Source of the DNA: Clostridiales bacterium UBA4696
GTDB taxonomy: Bacteria; Bacillota; Clostridia; Oscillospirales; Oscillospiraceae
Reading direction: 5' to 3'
Assembly: GCA_002404795.1 (NCBI GenBank)
Contig: DHKK01000001.1
Location: 930 to 23,623, forward strand
Length of the DNA stretch: 22,694 nucleotides
A program made the position numbers and the translations under genes. Below the pieces are notes generated by a model, which saw nothing but the letters and a program-made list of their open reading frames with translations, made no database searches and was not told the origin of the DNA. This document shows positions 15,412-22,694 of this stretch, in pieces. Position 1 is the first letter of the stretch. Every line of letters begins with the position of its first letter.

Positions 15412-15438
15412 TTAGCACTCCATTTCCCTGAGTGCTAA
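15412..15438 (-). promoter_or_regulatory. CIRCE operator (HrcA binding site)
   Basis: TTAGCACTC, nine bases, GAGTGCTAA: an exact match to the CIRCE consensus. It overlaps the predicted transcription start (about 15436), so bound HrcA would block initiation of hrcA-grpE-dnaK-dnaJ. No other CIRCE was seen in the window. Confidence 0.98.
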
Positions 15439-15442
15439 CCGA

Positions 15443-15471
15443 AGTGTACCACCGCCTGCCTGCAATGTCAA
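15443..15471 (-). promoter_or_regulatory. Promoter of the hrcA operon
   Basis: On the minus strand TTGACA (15466-15471), a 17-bp spacer and TACACT (15443-15448) form a housekeeping-sigma promoter directly before CIRCE. This is the expected design: constitutive promoter plus repressor. Confidence 0.88.
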
Positions 15472-15525
15472 GACCTGCAGACTTAAATTATTTGTGAACA
15501 ATTCATATCTTATGTATGAAGACGG

Positions 15526-15563
15526 AAAAACACGCCGCAGCGGCCGCTGCGGCGTGTGAAAAA
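15526..15563 (-). terminator. Terminator of the zinc-ribbon/AEC transporter operon
   Basis: A 26-bp perfect palindrome (15531-15556, CACGCCGCAGCGG and its inverse) is flanked by A- and T-runs in both directions. It lies about 10 bp after the AEC gene stop and before the hrcA promoter. Confidence 0.85.
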
Positions 15564-15566
15564 CCG

Positions 15567-16487
15567 TTATCCGAACAGAAGCTGCATCATCAGCGGAATC
15601 GTCAGCATACACGCGAGTGTGCTGACAAAGACCCCTGCGGAGGCGATGGATTCGTCCGCCCCGTACTGGTAGCTGAGGATGGTAGTATTGGTGGCAATGG
15701 GCATGCACAGGATGACCATCAGCACGTGGAACGTGAAGTCGTTCGTCAGCACGTGCCGCAGCACGAAAAATGCCGCGAGCGGCACGAGGACCATCTTGAG
15801 GACCGTCAGCGCGTAGATCCGCCAGCTGCCGAAGATCTGCCCGAAGCGCATCTGCGCGAGCGAGCAGCCGACGATCAGCATGACGATTGGGCTCGTGATG
15901 TCGCCGACATACTTGACGGCCTGGTGCAGCAGCGCCGGGGGCTGCCAGCCGGACAGATAGATCGCCAGCGCGGCCAACGACGCCGCCACGCACGGCTGCC
16001 GCAGCACCTGCCACTGAAAATGGAACCGCGCCTCGCCGCGGATGAGGCTCGCGCCGTAGCTCCAGCAGAACAGCTGGAAAAACAGCACGAACAGCGTCAC
16101 ATAGAACGTCGCCTGATACCCCAGCAGCGACTCGACGATCGGGTAGCCGAGGAAGCCGGTATTCGAGAAGATGAACATGAACCGGTAGAGCCCCGCCTCG
16201 CTGCCCCTGACGCGCAGAACCTTTGCCGTCGGAAAGCTCAGCGCGATCAGCCCGAGGTAGATCAGCACGATCAGCCCCGCCAGCCGGAGCGTCTCGCCGT
16301 TGGAGAGCAGATGCTCGCCCGTCAGCGCGGAGGCGAGGATCTGCATGGGGTTGGCGATATTCACGACCAGCGCGGAGAGCTTTTTGTTGCTCTGCAGGTC
16401 CATCGCGCCGCCCTTGGCGGCGGCAAAGCCGGTGGCCATACAGAAAAACAGAACGACCATCTTCCGGCACAATGCAAGAATATCCAT
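15567..16487 (-). CDS. AEC family transporter (auxin efflux carrier-like)
   Basis: A 306-aa integral membrane protein with about ten hydrophobic segments, typical of bacterial AEC/malonate-transporter relatives that carry small organic anions. Family-like features are the central FMFIFSNTGFLGYPIVESLLG stretch, the mid-protein SPIVMLIVGCSLAQ, and the C-terminal MPIATNTTILSYQYGAD. The substrate cannot be predicted. AGGAGG overlaps the stop of the upstream zinc-ribbon gene (12-bp gap), so the two are an operon ending at the palindrome at 15531-15556. Confidence 0.92.
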   Translation of the reverse strand: MDILALCRKMVVLFFCMATGFAAAKGGAMDLQSNKKLSALVVNIANPMQILASALTGEHLLSNGETLRLAGLIVLIYLGLIALSFPTAKVLRVRGSEAGLYRFMFIFSNTGFLGYPIVESLLGYQATFYVTLFVLFFQLFCWSYGASLIRGEARFHFQWQVLRQPCVAASLAALAIYLSGWQPPALLHQAVKYVGDITSPIVMLIVGCSLAQMRFGQIFGSWRIYALTVLKMVLVPLAAFFVLRHVLTNDFTFHVLMVILCMPIATNTTILSYQYGADESIASAGVFVSTLACMLTIPLMMQLLFG

Positions 16488-16499
16488 CCAAGCGCCTCC

Positions 16500-16988
16500 T
16501 CAGGGACCGAAGCAGTCCGGGCACGGCTCGTAGCCGCCGGCCTCGGCCGTTTTCCGGCTGTAGATCCTGCATCGATCCGGCTCGAGCCGCGCGCAGCCGT
16601 AGCGGTGATAGAGCAGCGAGCCGTCGTCGTTCACGCAGACAGCGTTTCGGTCAAAAAACGCCGTTTTCTCCTGCAGCCGGTCGATCTCGGCCTGCTTTTC
16701 CTGCAGCCTTCCGTTGAGCGTCACATAGCCGAAGGCCCCGCCCGCCAGCAGCAGCGCACAGAAAAGCGCCAGCACGATAGCAGCGGCCCTGCCGCCGCGG
16801 GATCTTTTCTCCGGCGCGGGTGCGGGCTGCGGCTTTCCGGGCCGCGGCTCGCGCTTGACGGGCGTCTGCATTCTCCCGGCGGGACGCAGCGCGGGCCGCG
16901 GCTGCGGCACCTCGCCGTTCAGCCCGCAGCTTTCGCAGAACAGCTCCCCGTCCGGGATCGGCTGCCCGCATTTGATACAAGTCGTCAT
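16500..16988 (-). CDS. Membrane-anchored zinc-ribbon protein with C-terminal Cys/His site
   Basis: A 162-aa protein of unknown function. An N-terminal zinc ribbon (C4-x2-C7, C18-x2-C21) is followed by a Pro/Arg-rich linker (about 28-66), one transmembrane helix (68-90), a short coiled coil (about 93-111), and a C-terminal segment YHRYGC ... GGYEPCPDCF. That last part (H128, C132, C156, C159) looks like a second metal site of the kind found next to some nucleases and Ada-like domains. With the first ribbon inside, the C-terminal site would be outside. The ATG at 16988 has AGGAACG about 9 nt before it. It is co-transcribed with the AEC transporter. Confidence 0.75.
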   Translation of the reverse strand: MTTCIKCGQPIPDGELFCESCGLNGEVPQPRPALRPAGRMQTPVKREPRPGKPQPAPAPEKRSRGGRAAAIVLALFCALLLAGGAFGYVTLNGRLQEKQAEIDRLQEKTAFFDRNAVCVNDDGSLLYHRYGCARLEPDRCRIYSRKTAEAGGYEPCPDCFGP

Positions 16989-17032
16989 AGGTGGTCGTTC
17001 CTGCTTTCTCTTTCTCTTTGTCAACTGATGCT

Positions 17033-17061
17033 AGTATAGCGATTTCCGGGCCGAAAGTAAA
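17033..17061 (-). promoter_or_regulatory. Promoter of the zinc-ribbon/AEC operon
   Basis: On the minus strand TTTACT (17056-17061), 17 bp, TATACT (17033-17038). It sits between the thiT terminator and the zinc-ribbon gene, leaving a leader of about 38 nt. Confidence 0.7.
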
Positions 17062-17063
17062 CC

Positions 17064-17089
17064 AAAACCCGGCCTTGCGGCCGGGTTTT
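17064..17089 (-). terminator. Terminator of thiT
   Basis: AAAACCCGGCC (17064-17074) and GGCCGGGTTTT (17079-17089) form an 11-bp stem with a TTGC loop and T-tract, about 15 bp after the thiT stop. Confidence 0.85.
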
Positions 17090-17102
17090 GCAAAAATAAT
17101 TC

Positions 17103-17690
17103 TTATTTGGCGTCTTTGCCGTCGCCGCGCAGCGCCTTGATGTCGTCGCCGCGGATGTACTTGCCCATCGGCTTCCACAGGATCCAGCCGACCAGCAGCA
17201 CCAGCGCGCAGTCGAGCACCATGTAGGAGCCGTTGTAGAGCGCGGAATAGAACCACGGGGAGGTCATCGTCATGCCAAAGAAGGATTCCGGCATGTACTC
17301 GCCCCAGACCGTCGCGCCGACGACATAGTGGACCAGGAAGCGCAGCGCGCTGCCGAGGAGCGTGCCGTAGAAGAAGCCGAAGCGCTTCTTGCTGAACAGG
17401 CCCGCGAAGCCGAGGACCGTAAAGGCGAAGATATAGTCGCCCAGCATCGACTGCCAGCTCCAGGCGTACGCGCCGTCCAGAAACAGCTGCAGCAGGCTGA
17501 ACGCGAAGGACGCGAGCATGCCCGGCCCGAAGCCCCAGCGGGAGCAGAACAGGAAGATCGGCAGCATCGACAGCGTGATCGAGCCGCCCTGCGGCAGCTC
17601 ATAGAGCTTGAGATACCCGAGGATCTGCGCAAGCGCGATCATGATGGCCGCTTCGCACAGGCAGCGAAGCGTCAGCTTGGATTTTTTCAT
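17103..17690 (-). CDS. thiT: Thiamine ECF transporter S component ThiT
   Basis: A 195-aa membrane protein with six predicted helices that binds thiamine for an ECF-type vitamin importer; the energising EcfA/EcfT subunits are elsewhere. Family features include the SITLSMLPIFLF segment, GPGMLASF, WSWQSMLGDYIFAF and the binding-site motif LVHYVVGATVWGEY. The length matches known ThiT/YuaJ proteins. I chose the ATG at 17690 because GGAGGGA is 7 nt upstream; upstream in-frame codons lie in the riboswitch expression platform. The TPP riboswitch in its leader independently supports the assignment. Confidence 0.94.
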   Translation of the reverse strand: MKKSKLTLRCLCEAAIMIALAQILGYLKLYELPQGGSITLSMLPIFLFCSRWGFGPGMLASFAFSLLQLFLDGAYAWSWQSMLGDYIFAFTVLGFAGLFSKKRFGFFYGTLLGSALRFLVHYVVGATVWGEYMPESFFGMTMTSPWFYSALYNGSYMVLDCALVLLVGWILWKPMGKYIRGDDIKALRGDGKDAK

Positions 17691-17709
17691 GAAAAATCCC
17701 TCCAGAAAT

Positions 17710-17751
17710 AAAAAAGTACCGCACACAACCGGATCTGTTGTCGTGCAGTAC
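17710..17751 (-). terminator. Riboswitch-controlled terminator before thiT
   Basis: On the minus strand 17737-17751 pairs with 17716-17729 (GTACTGCAC / GTGCGGTAC core, one bulge), followed by TTTTTT. It lies between the TPP aptamer and the thiT ribosome binding site, so TPP binding would favour premature termination. Confidence 0.8.
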
Positions 17752-17783
17752 GCAGCGTATCGATACGAGTCCATATGCGAAGC

Positions 17784-17865
17784 AGCTTCCTACGCCGGCA
17801 TTACCCGGATCAGGTTTGAGGGACATGCGAAAACGCAATCTCAGCCGGTTGCCCAGCGCCCCTGT
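17784..17865 (-). ncRNA. TPP riboswitch (thi-box) aptamer
   Basis: The minus strand carries the conserved thi-box parts in order: GGGGCGCTGGG (P1/P2), GGCTGAGA (17839-17846), and ACCTGATCCGGGTAATGCC followed by GGCG and TAGGA (P4/P5/P1 side, 17787-17815). It senses thiamine pyrophosphate and acts through the downstream terminator. Its presence directly before thiT is a typical arrangement. Confidence 0.96.
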
Positions 17866-17890
17866 GTTCGATTGTCTGTGGTCTGCCCAC

Positions 17891-17919
17891 ATTATACCGT
17901 CTGACCGCCGGTGCGTCAA
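17891..17919 (-). promoter_or_regulatory. Promoter of the TPP riboswitch-thiT unit
   Basis: On the minus strand TTGACG (17914-17919), 17 bp, TATAAT (17891-17896), starting near 17884, about 20 nt before the aptamer. It diverges from the MATE gene promoter. Confidence 0.88.
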
Positions 17920-17943
17920 GGCAAAAAATAAGCGCGATTCCTC

Positions 17944-17971
17944 TTGCAAATTCGGTAAAAACCGCTAAGAT
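17944..17971 (+). promoter_or_regulatory. Promoter of the MATE transporter gene
   Basis: TTGCAA (17944-17949), a 16-bp spacer and TAAGAT (17966-17971). It is about 35 nt from the AGAGGT ribosome binding site region and back to back with the thiT promoter. Confidence 0.6.
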
Positions 17972-18013
17972 AGTAGGGCTGACATTCCTTCTGGTAAAAG
18001 AGGTATCACCCGT

Positions 18014-19375
18014 ATGAAGCACGCATCCTCCCGGGCGCCCGATCTGCTGCGCGGCCCGGTCTTTTCGAATATGACCCGCTTCTTCCTGCCGATCATGCTG
18101 GGCTCTCTGCTGCAGCAGCTGTATTCCATGGTCGACGCCGTCGTCCTCGGGCGGCTGGTGGGCAAGACGGCGCTGGCTGCCGTCGGCGGCTCGGATCTGG
18201 CGATCATCAATCTGGTGGTCGGCTTTTTTGTCGGCCTGTCCTCCGGCGCGTGCGTCGTGGTCTCGCAGCATTACGGTGCAGGGGAAGACGGCGCGGTGCG
18301 CCGCGCGGTCCACACGGCCATTCTTTTCTCCGTCGTGATCGGTGCGGTCATGACCGCGCTGGGCATCGGCCTGGCCCGGCCCATCCTCGTGCTGCTGGAT
18401 CCGCCGGCCGACACGCTGGAGGATTCCATCGTGTACCTGCAGTGGTACTTCGCCGGGATGATCCCCTCGATGGTCTATAATATGGGCGCGGGCATTCTGC
18501 GCGCGGTGGGCGATTCCAAGCGGCCGTTATACTTCCTGGTCGTCTGCGCGCTGGCCAATACGGCGCTCGACCTGCTCTTCGTCGCCGGCTTCCATCTCGG
18601 CACGGCCGGCGCGGCCATCGCCACCAGCCTGTCGCAGCTGATCTGCGCGGGGCTCGTGGTGTGGACGCTGGCGCGTATCCCCGGCGCCTGCCGCCTGCAG
18701 CTTTCCGAGCTGCGCTTTGACCGGGCGCTGCTCGGGCGCATGACGGCCATCGGCCTGCCCGCGGGGCTGGCCAGCGTCATGTACAGCGCGGCGAACGTCA
18801 TCATCCAGAAGGCCATCAACCTTCTCGGCACCGACGCGGCGGCCGCCTGGTCGATCTTCTGGAAGCTGGACGGGATCTACTGGCCGGTCTCAAACGCCAT
18901 CGGCATCACCGTCATGACCTTCACCGGGCAGAACTATGGCGCACGCCAGCCGGAGCGCATCCGCAAGATCATCCGCACGGGTCTTGGCATGCATCTGGGC
19001 TTTTCCGCGCTGTTCAGCCTGACGCTGTTTCTCACGCGGTATCTGACCGTGCGGTTCTTCACCGACGATCCGGCCGTCATCGCCGAGGGCGTGACGATCA
19101 TCTGCATGCTGGCGTTTTTCTACCCGGTCTTCTGCTGCGTGGAGGTCTTCTCCTCCGCCATGCGCGGCTGCGGCAACAGCGTCATGCCGACGGTCCTGAC
19201 CCTTTTCGGCACGTGTCTGCTGCGTCTGGCGCTTTTGTACACGGTGACCTTCCCGCACCTGAGCAACTGGACCATCGCGATCTGCTACCCCGCCACGTGG
19301 GGCACAACGTCGCTGCTGTTTCTCATCTACTACCGCTTCTTCCGCTGGATGCCGGGGCAGAAGCCGCAGACATAA
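18014..19375 (+). CDS. MATE family efflux transporter
   Basis: A 453-aa membrane protein with twelve predicted helices in two halves, of the multidrug and toxin extrusion type (DinF/NorM-like branch common in Firmicutes). Characteristic pieces are ITRFFLPIMLGSLLQQLYSMVDAVVLGRLVG-like MTRFFLPIMLGSLLQQLYSM, the GAGILRAVGDSKRPL loop after helix 4, and the repeat-half counterpart NAIGITVMTFTGQNYGARQPERI plus SSAMRGCGNSVMPT. Such proteins export drugs or metabolites using a sodium or proton gradient; the substrate is unknown. The AGAGGT site is 9 nt before the ATG. It stands alone, with its own promoter and terminator. A thiamine link to divergent thiT is possible but unsupported. Confidence 0.94.
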   Translation: MKHASSRAPDLLRGPVFSNMTRFFLPIMLGSLLQQLYSMVDAVVLGRLVGKTALAAVGGSDLAIINLVVGFFVGLSSGACVVVSQHYGAGEDGAVRRAVHTAILFSVVIGAVMTALGIGLARPILVLLDPPADTLEDSIVYLQWYFAGMIPSMVYNMGAGILRAVGDSKRPLYFLVVCALANTALDLLFVAGFHLGTAGAAIATSLSQLICAGLVVWTLARIPGACRLQLSELRFDRALLGRMTAIGLPAGLASVMYSAANVIIQKAINLLGTDAAAAWSIFWKLDGIYWPVSNAIGITVMTFTGQNYGARQPERIRKIIRTGLGMHLGFSALFSLTLFLTRYLTVRFFTDDPAVIAEGVTIICMLAFFYPVFCCVEVFSSAMRGCGNSVMPTVLTLFGTCLLRLALLYTVTFPHLSNWTIAICYPATWGTTSLLFLIYYRFFRWMPGQKPQT

Positions 19376-19408
19376 AAAGATCCCGCCCTCATCGGGCGGG
19401 ATCTTTTT
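19374..19408. terminator. Bidirectional terminator between MATE and exonuclease genes
   Basis: GATCCCGCCC (19379-19388) and GGGCGGGATC (19394-19403) form a 10-bp stem with AAAAA on the left and TTTTT on the right. It serves both convergent genes. Confidence 0.92.
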
Positions 19409-19979
19409 ATCTGCAGCCGCAGTACGGGATCGTTTTCCGGTCCGCGAAACGGTAGGTGCGCAAAAAGGCTTCGGGCTGCAGGCCCTTTTCCAGATAGTCG
19501 AGGAGCAGAAGGGCGCAGGCGCGGCTGTCGCTGCCGGCCTTGTGATGGTCGAGCGAGAGCTGCAGGTGCTCGCAGAGGGTGTTCAGCTTGTGGTTCGGCA
19601 GGTAGGGGTAGGCGCGTTTTCCCATCTGGCAGGTGCACAGATACGCCGCCTCCGGCTGCCAGTCGATGTGGTAGTCATGCAGGCAGCTGGCCAGCACGCG
19701 CAGGTCGAACGGCGCGTTGTGCGCGACCAGAATGCTGCCGCGCAGCATCGGCTCCAGCAGCTGCCACAGCGCGGCGAACGTCGGCTGTCCGCGCTCCATC
19801 TCCGGCGTGATGCCGGTAAGGGCGACATTGAAGGGGTCAAAATGCGTCTCCGGATCGACCAGCGTGTCGAGCTCCTGCACGATCCGGCCGCGCTCAATTA
19901 CACACACGCCGATGGCGCTCATGCGGCGGTTCTGCGCGTTCGGCGTCTCCACGTCGAAGGCCACATATCGTTCGTCCAT
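19407..19979 (-). CDS. DEDDh 3'-5' exonuclease (DnaQ/PolC epsilon-like)
   Basis: A 190-aa exonuclease-fold protein. The three motifs are present: Exo I FDVET (Asp9, Glu11), Exo II HNAPFDLRVL (Asp92), and Exo III HKAGSD (His146, Asp151), making it a DEDDh enzyme that would degrade DNA or RNA from the 3' end. It is a free-standing nuclease, not part of a polymerase; a C-terminal extension of about 25 residues ends in CGCR. The start at 19979 has GGAGGG about 9 nt upstream, inside the end of the P-type ATPase gene (2-bp gap). The in-frame codons before it belong to that neighbour's sequence. The pairing with a cation pump has no obvious functional meaning. Confidence 0.88.
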   Translation of the reverse strand: MDERYVAFDVETPNAQNRRMSAIGVCVIERGRIVQELDTLVDPETHFDPFNVALTGITPEMERGQPTFAALWQLLEPMLRGSILVAHNAPFDLRVLASCLHDYHIDWQPEAAYLCTCQMGKRAYPYLPNHKLNTLCEHLQLSLDHHKAGSDSRACALLLLDYLEKGLQPEAFLRTYRFADRKTIPYCGCR

Positions 19980-19981
19980 GC

Positions 19982-22441
19982 TTATTGCCCTCCGTCTTCC
20001 CGTTTTCTTCTGCGCAGCGGGCGCCGCCCCTGCGAAAGACGCGCTCTGGCCGCGTTCAGCCCCTTCCGGCACACGAACATGACCGAGAACGCCAGCAGTC
20101 CCAGAACCACCAGAATGAGCAGCGACGGGTTATCCAGCGCACTGAGCGTAAACAGGTTCGGCAGGAAGAAATAGCACAGGGCAAACACCGCCGTCAGGCC
20201 GATCATCATCGCCTTGCGCAGCTTGTTGAACGGCTGCGAGGTCTGGTAGACCATCAGCAGGCCCACGACGCCCATGATGCCCGTGCAGATCGTCGAGAGC
20301 ATTTCCTCCCGGATGTGGAAGGCCAGATAGAACAGCATGACGCCCACCACCAGCACGAGGTCCGTCAGCGCCGCGGGCAGCGCGCGGAAGATCACGTTGC
20401 GCATGAACTTTCCGCTGATGCGGTTCTCGTTCGGCTCCATGGCCAGGACGAACGACGGGATGCCGATCGTCAGCGCGTTGACCAGACTCAGCTGCGCCGG
20501 GGTATAGGGATAGGGAAGCGTAAAGAACAGGGTAATGAGCGAGAGCACGAAGGTGAAGATGTTCTTGACCAGATACAAAGAAGCGCTGCGCTCGATGTTG
20601 TTGATGACCCGCCGCCCCTCCGCCACAACGGAGGGCAGGGCGGAGAACTGCGAATCGAGCAGCACGATATGCGACGCCTGGCACGCCACGCCGGAGCCGG
20701 AGGCCATGGCGATGGAGCAGTCCGCCTCACGCAAGGCCAGCACGTCGTTGACGCCGTCGCCCGTCATGGCGACGGTATGCCCTGCCCGCTTCATGGCGGC
20801 GACGAGCTTTTTCTTCTGATCCGGCGTCACGCGGCCGAAAACGGTCATTTCCTCCGCCGCCTTCGCAAGCTCCTGATCGGTCTTGAGCGTGCGCGCGTCG
20901 ACGTACTTTTCCGCATCGGGGATGCCCGCGCGGCGGGCGACCTCGGAGACGGTCAGGGGATTGTCGCCGGAGATGACCTTGGTCCGCACGCCCTGCTGGG
21001 CGAAATACGCGAAGGTCTGCGGCGCTTCGGGCCGGATCTTGTTGGACAGCAGGATGAGCGCGAGCGGCATCATCTGAGCCGTGAGCGCCTCGTCGTCCAG
21101 CTGCCCGTCATACAGGGCCAGCAGCAGCACGCGGCAGCCTCTGGCCGACCATTCCTCGGCCTGCGGCAAAAACCGGTCCTTCTCCGGGCAGGCGGCCAGC
21201 AGGATCTCCGGCGCGCCGAGCAGGTACGTCTCGTCCTCATGGAACGACACGCCGCCGTATTTCTTCGCCGACCGGAACGGCATGGCCGCAATGGCCGTCT
21301 GCATAGACTGGCCGGTAAAATAGCGGCGCAGGGCGGCCATGGTGTCGTTGTCGTCCTGCATGGCGCAGACGTAGTCGGCCATGATCATGCGGATATCGTC
21401 CGCGATATAGCGGTCGGGCTGCAGGGGGACGATGTCGTCGACGGTCATCTTGGGCTCGGTGATCGTGCCGGTCTTGTCGACGCAGAGCGTATCGACGCGG
21501 GCCAGCGTCTCGATGCAGCCCATGTCGTGGACCAGCGTGCGGCGGTTGGCCAGCCGGATGACGCTCGCCACGAGCGCAAGGCTCGTCAGCAGATACAGGC
21601 CCTCCGGGATCATGCCGACGATCGAGCCGACCGTCGAGGTGACGGCGTCGGCGATCGGGCTTTTCAGCCACAGGTATTCCTTGATGAACATGACCGCGCC
21701 CAGCGGGATGACCAGAAAGCCGATCCACTTGATGAGGCTCGTGAGCGAGCGCATCATCTCCGACTGCGGCTGCGAGCCGGTCTGCCGGGCCTCGGTCGTC
21801 AGGCGGGAGACGAAGCTGTCCGCGCCGACCTTCGTCAGCCGCGCGCGGCAGCTGCCGCTCACAACGAAGCTGCCGGAGAGCAGCGCGTCGCCCGGGCGCT
21901 TGACGATCTCGTCGGCCTCGCCGGTGACGAGCGCCTCGTTGACGCGGCACTCGCCCGCGGCCACGACGGCGTCCGCCGGGATCTGGTCGCCGGGGCCGAA
22001 GACGGCGATGTCGTCACGCACCAGCGCGGCCGCCTCGGTCTGGACGATCTGCCCGTCCCGCACGGCGCGGCATTTCGGCGCGGACATGATCCGCAGGTTA
22101 TCGACCTTTTTCTTGACCCGCAGATCCTGCACGATGCCGATGAACATGTTGCAGAAGACCGGGCCCAGAAACGTCAGGTTCAGCCACTGCCGCACCGCGA
22201 TGACGCAGCCGGCCAGCAGGAAAAAGAGGAAGTTAAAATACGTACAGACGTTTTTGACGATGATCTGCTGCACGGTCGCGCCGGGAGGCTCCACGGGGCG
22301 GTTGTCCCAGCCGCCTGCCAGACGCTCGTGCACCTGCTCGCCGGTAAGCCCCAGCTCCGGATCCGCTTCCACAGCCGGGATCTCCACCCGCTGCGGCCGC
22401 TCCGGCTCTTTCGGTTTTCGCTTCAGGAATGACGCTGCCAC
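19982..22441 (-). CDS. Cation-translocating P-type ATPase (CtpE-like)
   Basis: An 819-aa ion pump. In order: N-terminal cytosolic part, first membrane pair, actuator domain with TGEAD (173-177), the membrane helix motif MIPEGL (278-282), phosphorylation site DKTGT (Asp322), LGAPE, SGDNPLTV, and the hinge TGDGVNDV (560-567), then about six C-terminal helices. PEGL in the ion-binding helix and the overall length fit the CtpE-type branch, associated with calcium in mycobacteria; here the ion is not certain. I chose the GTG at 22441 because AGGAGG is 9 nt upstream. An ATG at 22477 lacks any ribosome binding site and would place that AGGAGG inside the gene. It is the first gene of an operon with the exonuclease. 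Confidence 0.9.
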   Translation of the reverse strand: MAASFLKRKPKEPERPQRVEIPAVEADPELGLTGEQVHERLAGGWDNRPVEPPGATVQQIIVKNVCTYFNFLFFLLAGCVIAVRQWLNLTFLGPVFCNMFIGIVQDLRVKKKVDNLRIMSAPKCRAVRDGQIVQTEAAALVRDDIAVFGPGDQIPADAVVAAGECRVNEALVTGEADEIVKRPGDALLSGSFVVSGSCRARLTKVGADSFVSRLTTEARQTGSQPQSEMMRSLTSLIKWIGFLVIPLGAVMFIKEYLWLKSPIADAVTSTVGSIVGMIPEGLYLLTSLALVASVIRLANRRTLVHDMGCIETLARVDTLCVDKTGTITEPKMTVDDIVPLQPDRYIADDIRMIMADYVCAMQDDNDTMAALRRYFTGQSMQTAIAAMPFRSAKKYGGVSFHEDETYLLGAPEILLAACPEKDRFLPQAEEWSARGCRVLLLALYDGQLDDEALTAQMMPLALILLSNKIRPEAPQTFAYFAQQGVRTKVISGDNPLTVSEVARRAGIPDAEKYVDARTLKTDQELAKAAEEMTVFGRVTPDQKKKLVAAMKRAGHTVAMTGDGVNDVLALREADCSIAMASGSGVACQASHIVLLDSQFSALPSVVAEGRRVINNIERSASLYLVKNIFTFVLSLITLFFTLPYPYTPAQLSLVNALTIGIPSFVLAMEPNENRISGKFMRNVIFRALPAALTDLVLVVGVMLFYLAFHIREEMLSTICTGIMGVVGLLMVYQTSQPFNKLRKAMMIGLTAVFALCYFFLPNLFTLSALDNPSLLILVVLGLLAFSVMFVCRKGLNAARARLSQGRRPLRRRKREDGGQ

Positions 22442-22465
22442 AAATGCCGTCCTCCTTTGAATGAT

Positions 22466-22497
22466 TGCTGATATCATAACACATCTTCGGCAGAATT
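22466..22497 (-). promoter_or_regulatory. Possible promoter of the P-type ATPase operon
   Basis: On the minus strand TTGATA (about 22497-22502) and TATGAT (about 22472-22477) are 18-19 bp apart, longer than ideal. If used, the ATG at 22477 would lie at or before the transcript start, consistent with the GTG start at 22441. Confidence 0.35.
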
Positions 22498-22546
22498 TAT
22501 CAACAAAGTGTATATTTTCAGAAAAACATAAGAAACGGCCGCCCCA

Positions 22547-22596
22547 GGCTCCCCTTGCGGCAAGGGGAGCTGTCAGCCGGAGGCTGACTGAGGGGA
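22547..22596 (+). repeat. Dispersed double-hairpin repeat, copy 4
   Basis: GGCTCCCCTTG and CAAGGGGAGCT form the first hairpin, GTCAGCC-GGA-GGCTGAC the second, and the unit closes with TGAGGGG. It is the most regular copy. The rest of the window to 22694 is non-coding as far as I can see and shows no further structure. Confidence 0.8.
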
Positions 22597-22694
22597 TTGA
22601 GGGTTGAAAATTAAGGCCGTAGTTGAAAGTCTTGTAAAAGGCTGATATGCAGTACAGATTTGCGACTGCGGTTCAGCATTTTCTTTTGCTTCTC

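Noticed and set aside
15392..15418. Upstream ATG for hrcA at 15418
   Set aside because: It lies inside CIRCE and has no ribosome binding site; AGGAGG fits the ATG at 15391, where the family sequence begins.

Overview
The window looks like a chromosomal segment of a GC-rich gut Clostridia-type Firmicute, probably in or near Oscillospiraceae/Ruminococcaceae. The reasons are the hrcA-grpE-dnaK-dnaJ operon with a CIRCE operator, an Asp23/Gls24-FakA (yloU-yloV type) pair, a TPP riboswitch in front of thiT, strong AGGAGG ribosome binding sites, TTGACA/TATAAT promoters, and many short GC-rich palindromic intergenic repeats. The species assignment is inference; no marker here fixes it.

Layout, left to right. 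Positions 1-667 hold no convincing gene, only palindromic repeats and a large structured element. On the minus strand, 668-2981 is a trans-translation locus: promoter, smpB, a cyclophilin, a short-chain dehydrogenase, then ssrA (tmRNA) and its terminator. On the plus strand, 3081-9517 carries a P-loop protein, gpmI, a large lipoprotein of unknown function preceded by a MITE-like element, and an Asp23-fakA operon with a terminator. An AT-richer minus-strand island (about 9520-10480) follows. It encodes three small proteins: a 65-aa zinc-finger-like lipoprotein, a 31-aa single-helix peptide and a 119-aa membrane protein. They sit behind a structured leader with a terminator and a competing antiterminator. 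Next on the minus strand are the HrcA-regulated chaperone operon (10503-15471), a zinc-ribbon protein plus AEC-type transporter (15526-17061), and thiT with its TPP riboswitch (17064-17919). A divergent MATE transporter (18014-19375, plus) shares a bidirectional terminator with a minus-strand operon of a CtpE-like P-type ATPase and a DEDDh exonuclease. The right end carries another copy of the palindromic repeat.

Most of the window is housekeeping. SmpB and tmRNA, the two dedicated parts of ribosome rescue, are linked. HrcA represses its own operon through a CIRCE that overlaps the predicted transcription start. thiT is controlled by a TPP-sensing leader whose terminator ends close to the thiT ribosome binding site. 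The least explained part is the small-protein island: its leader shows mutually exclusive terminator and antiterminator helices plus a long hairpin whose imperfect positions become G-U wobbles only in the RNA transcribed toward those genes. The hairpin is also flanked by 9-bp direct repeats, so a MITE insertion is a live alternative.
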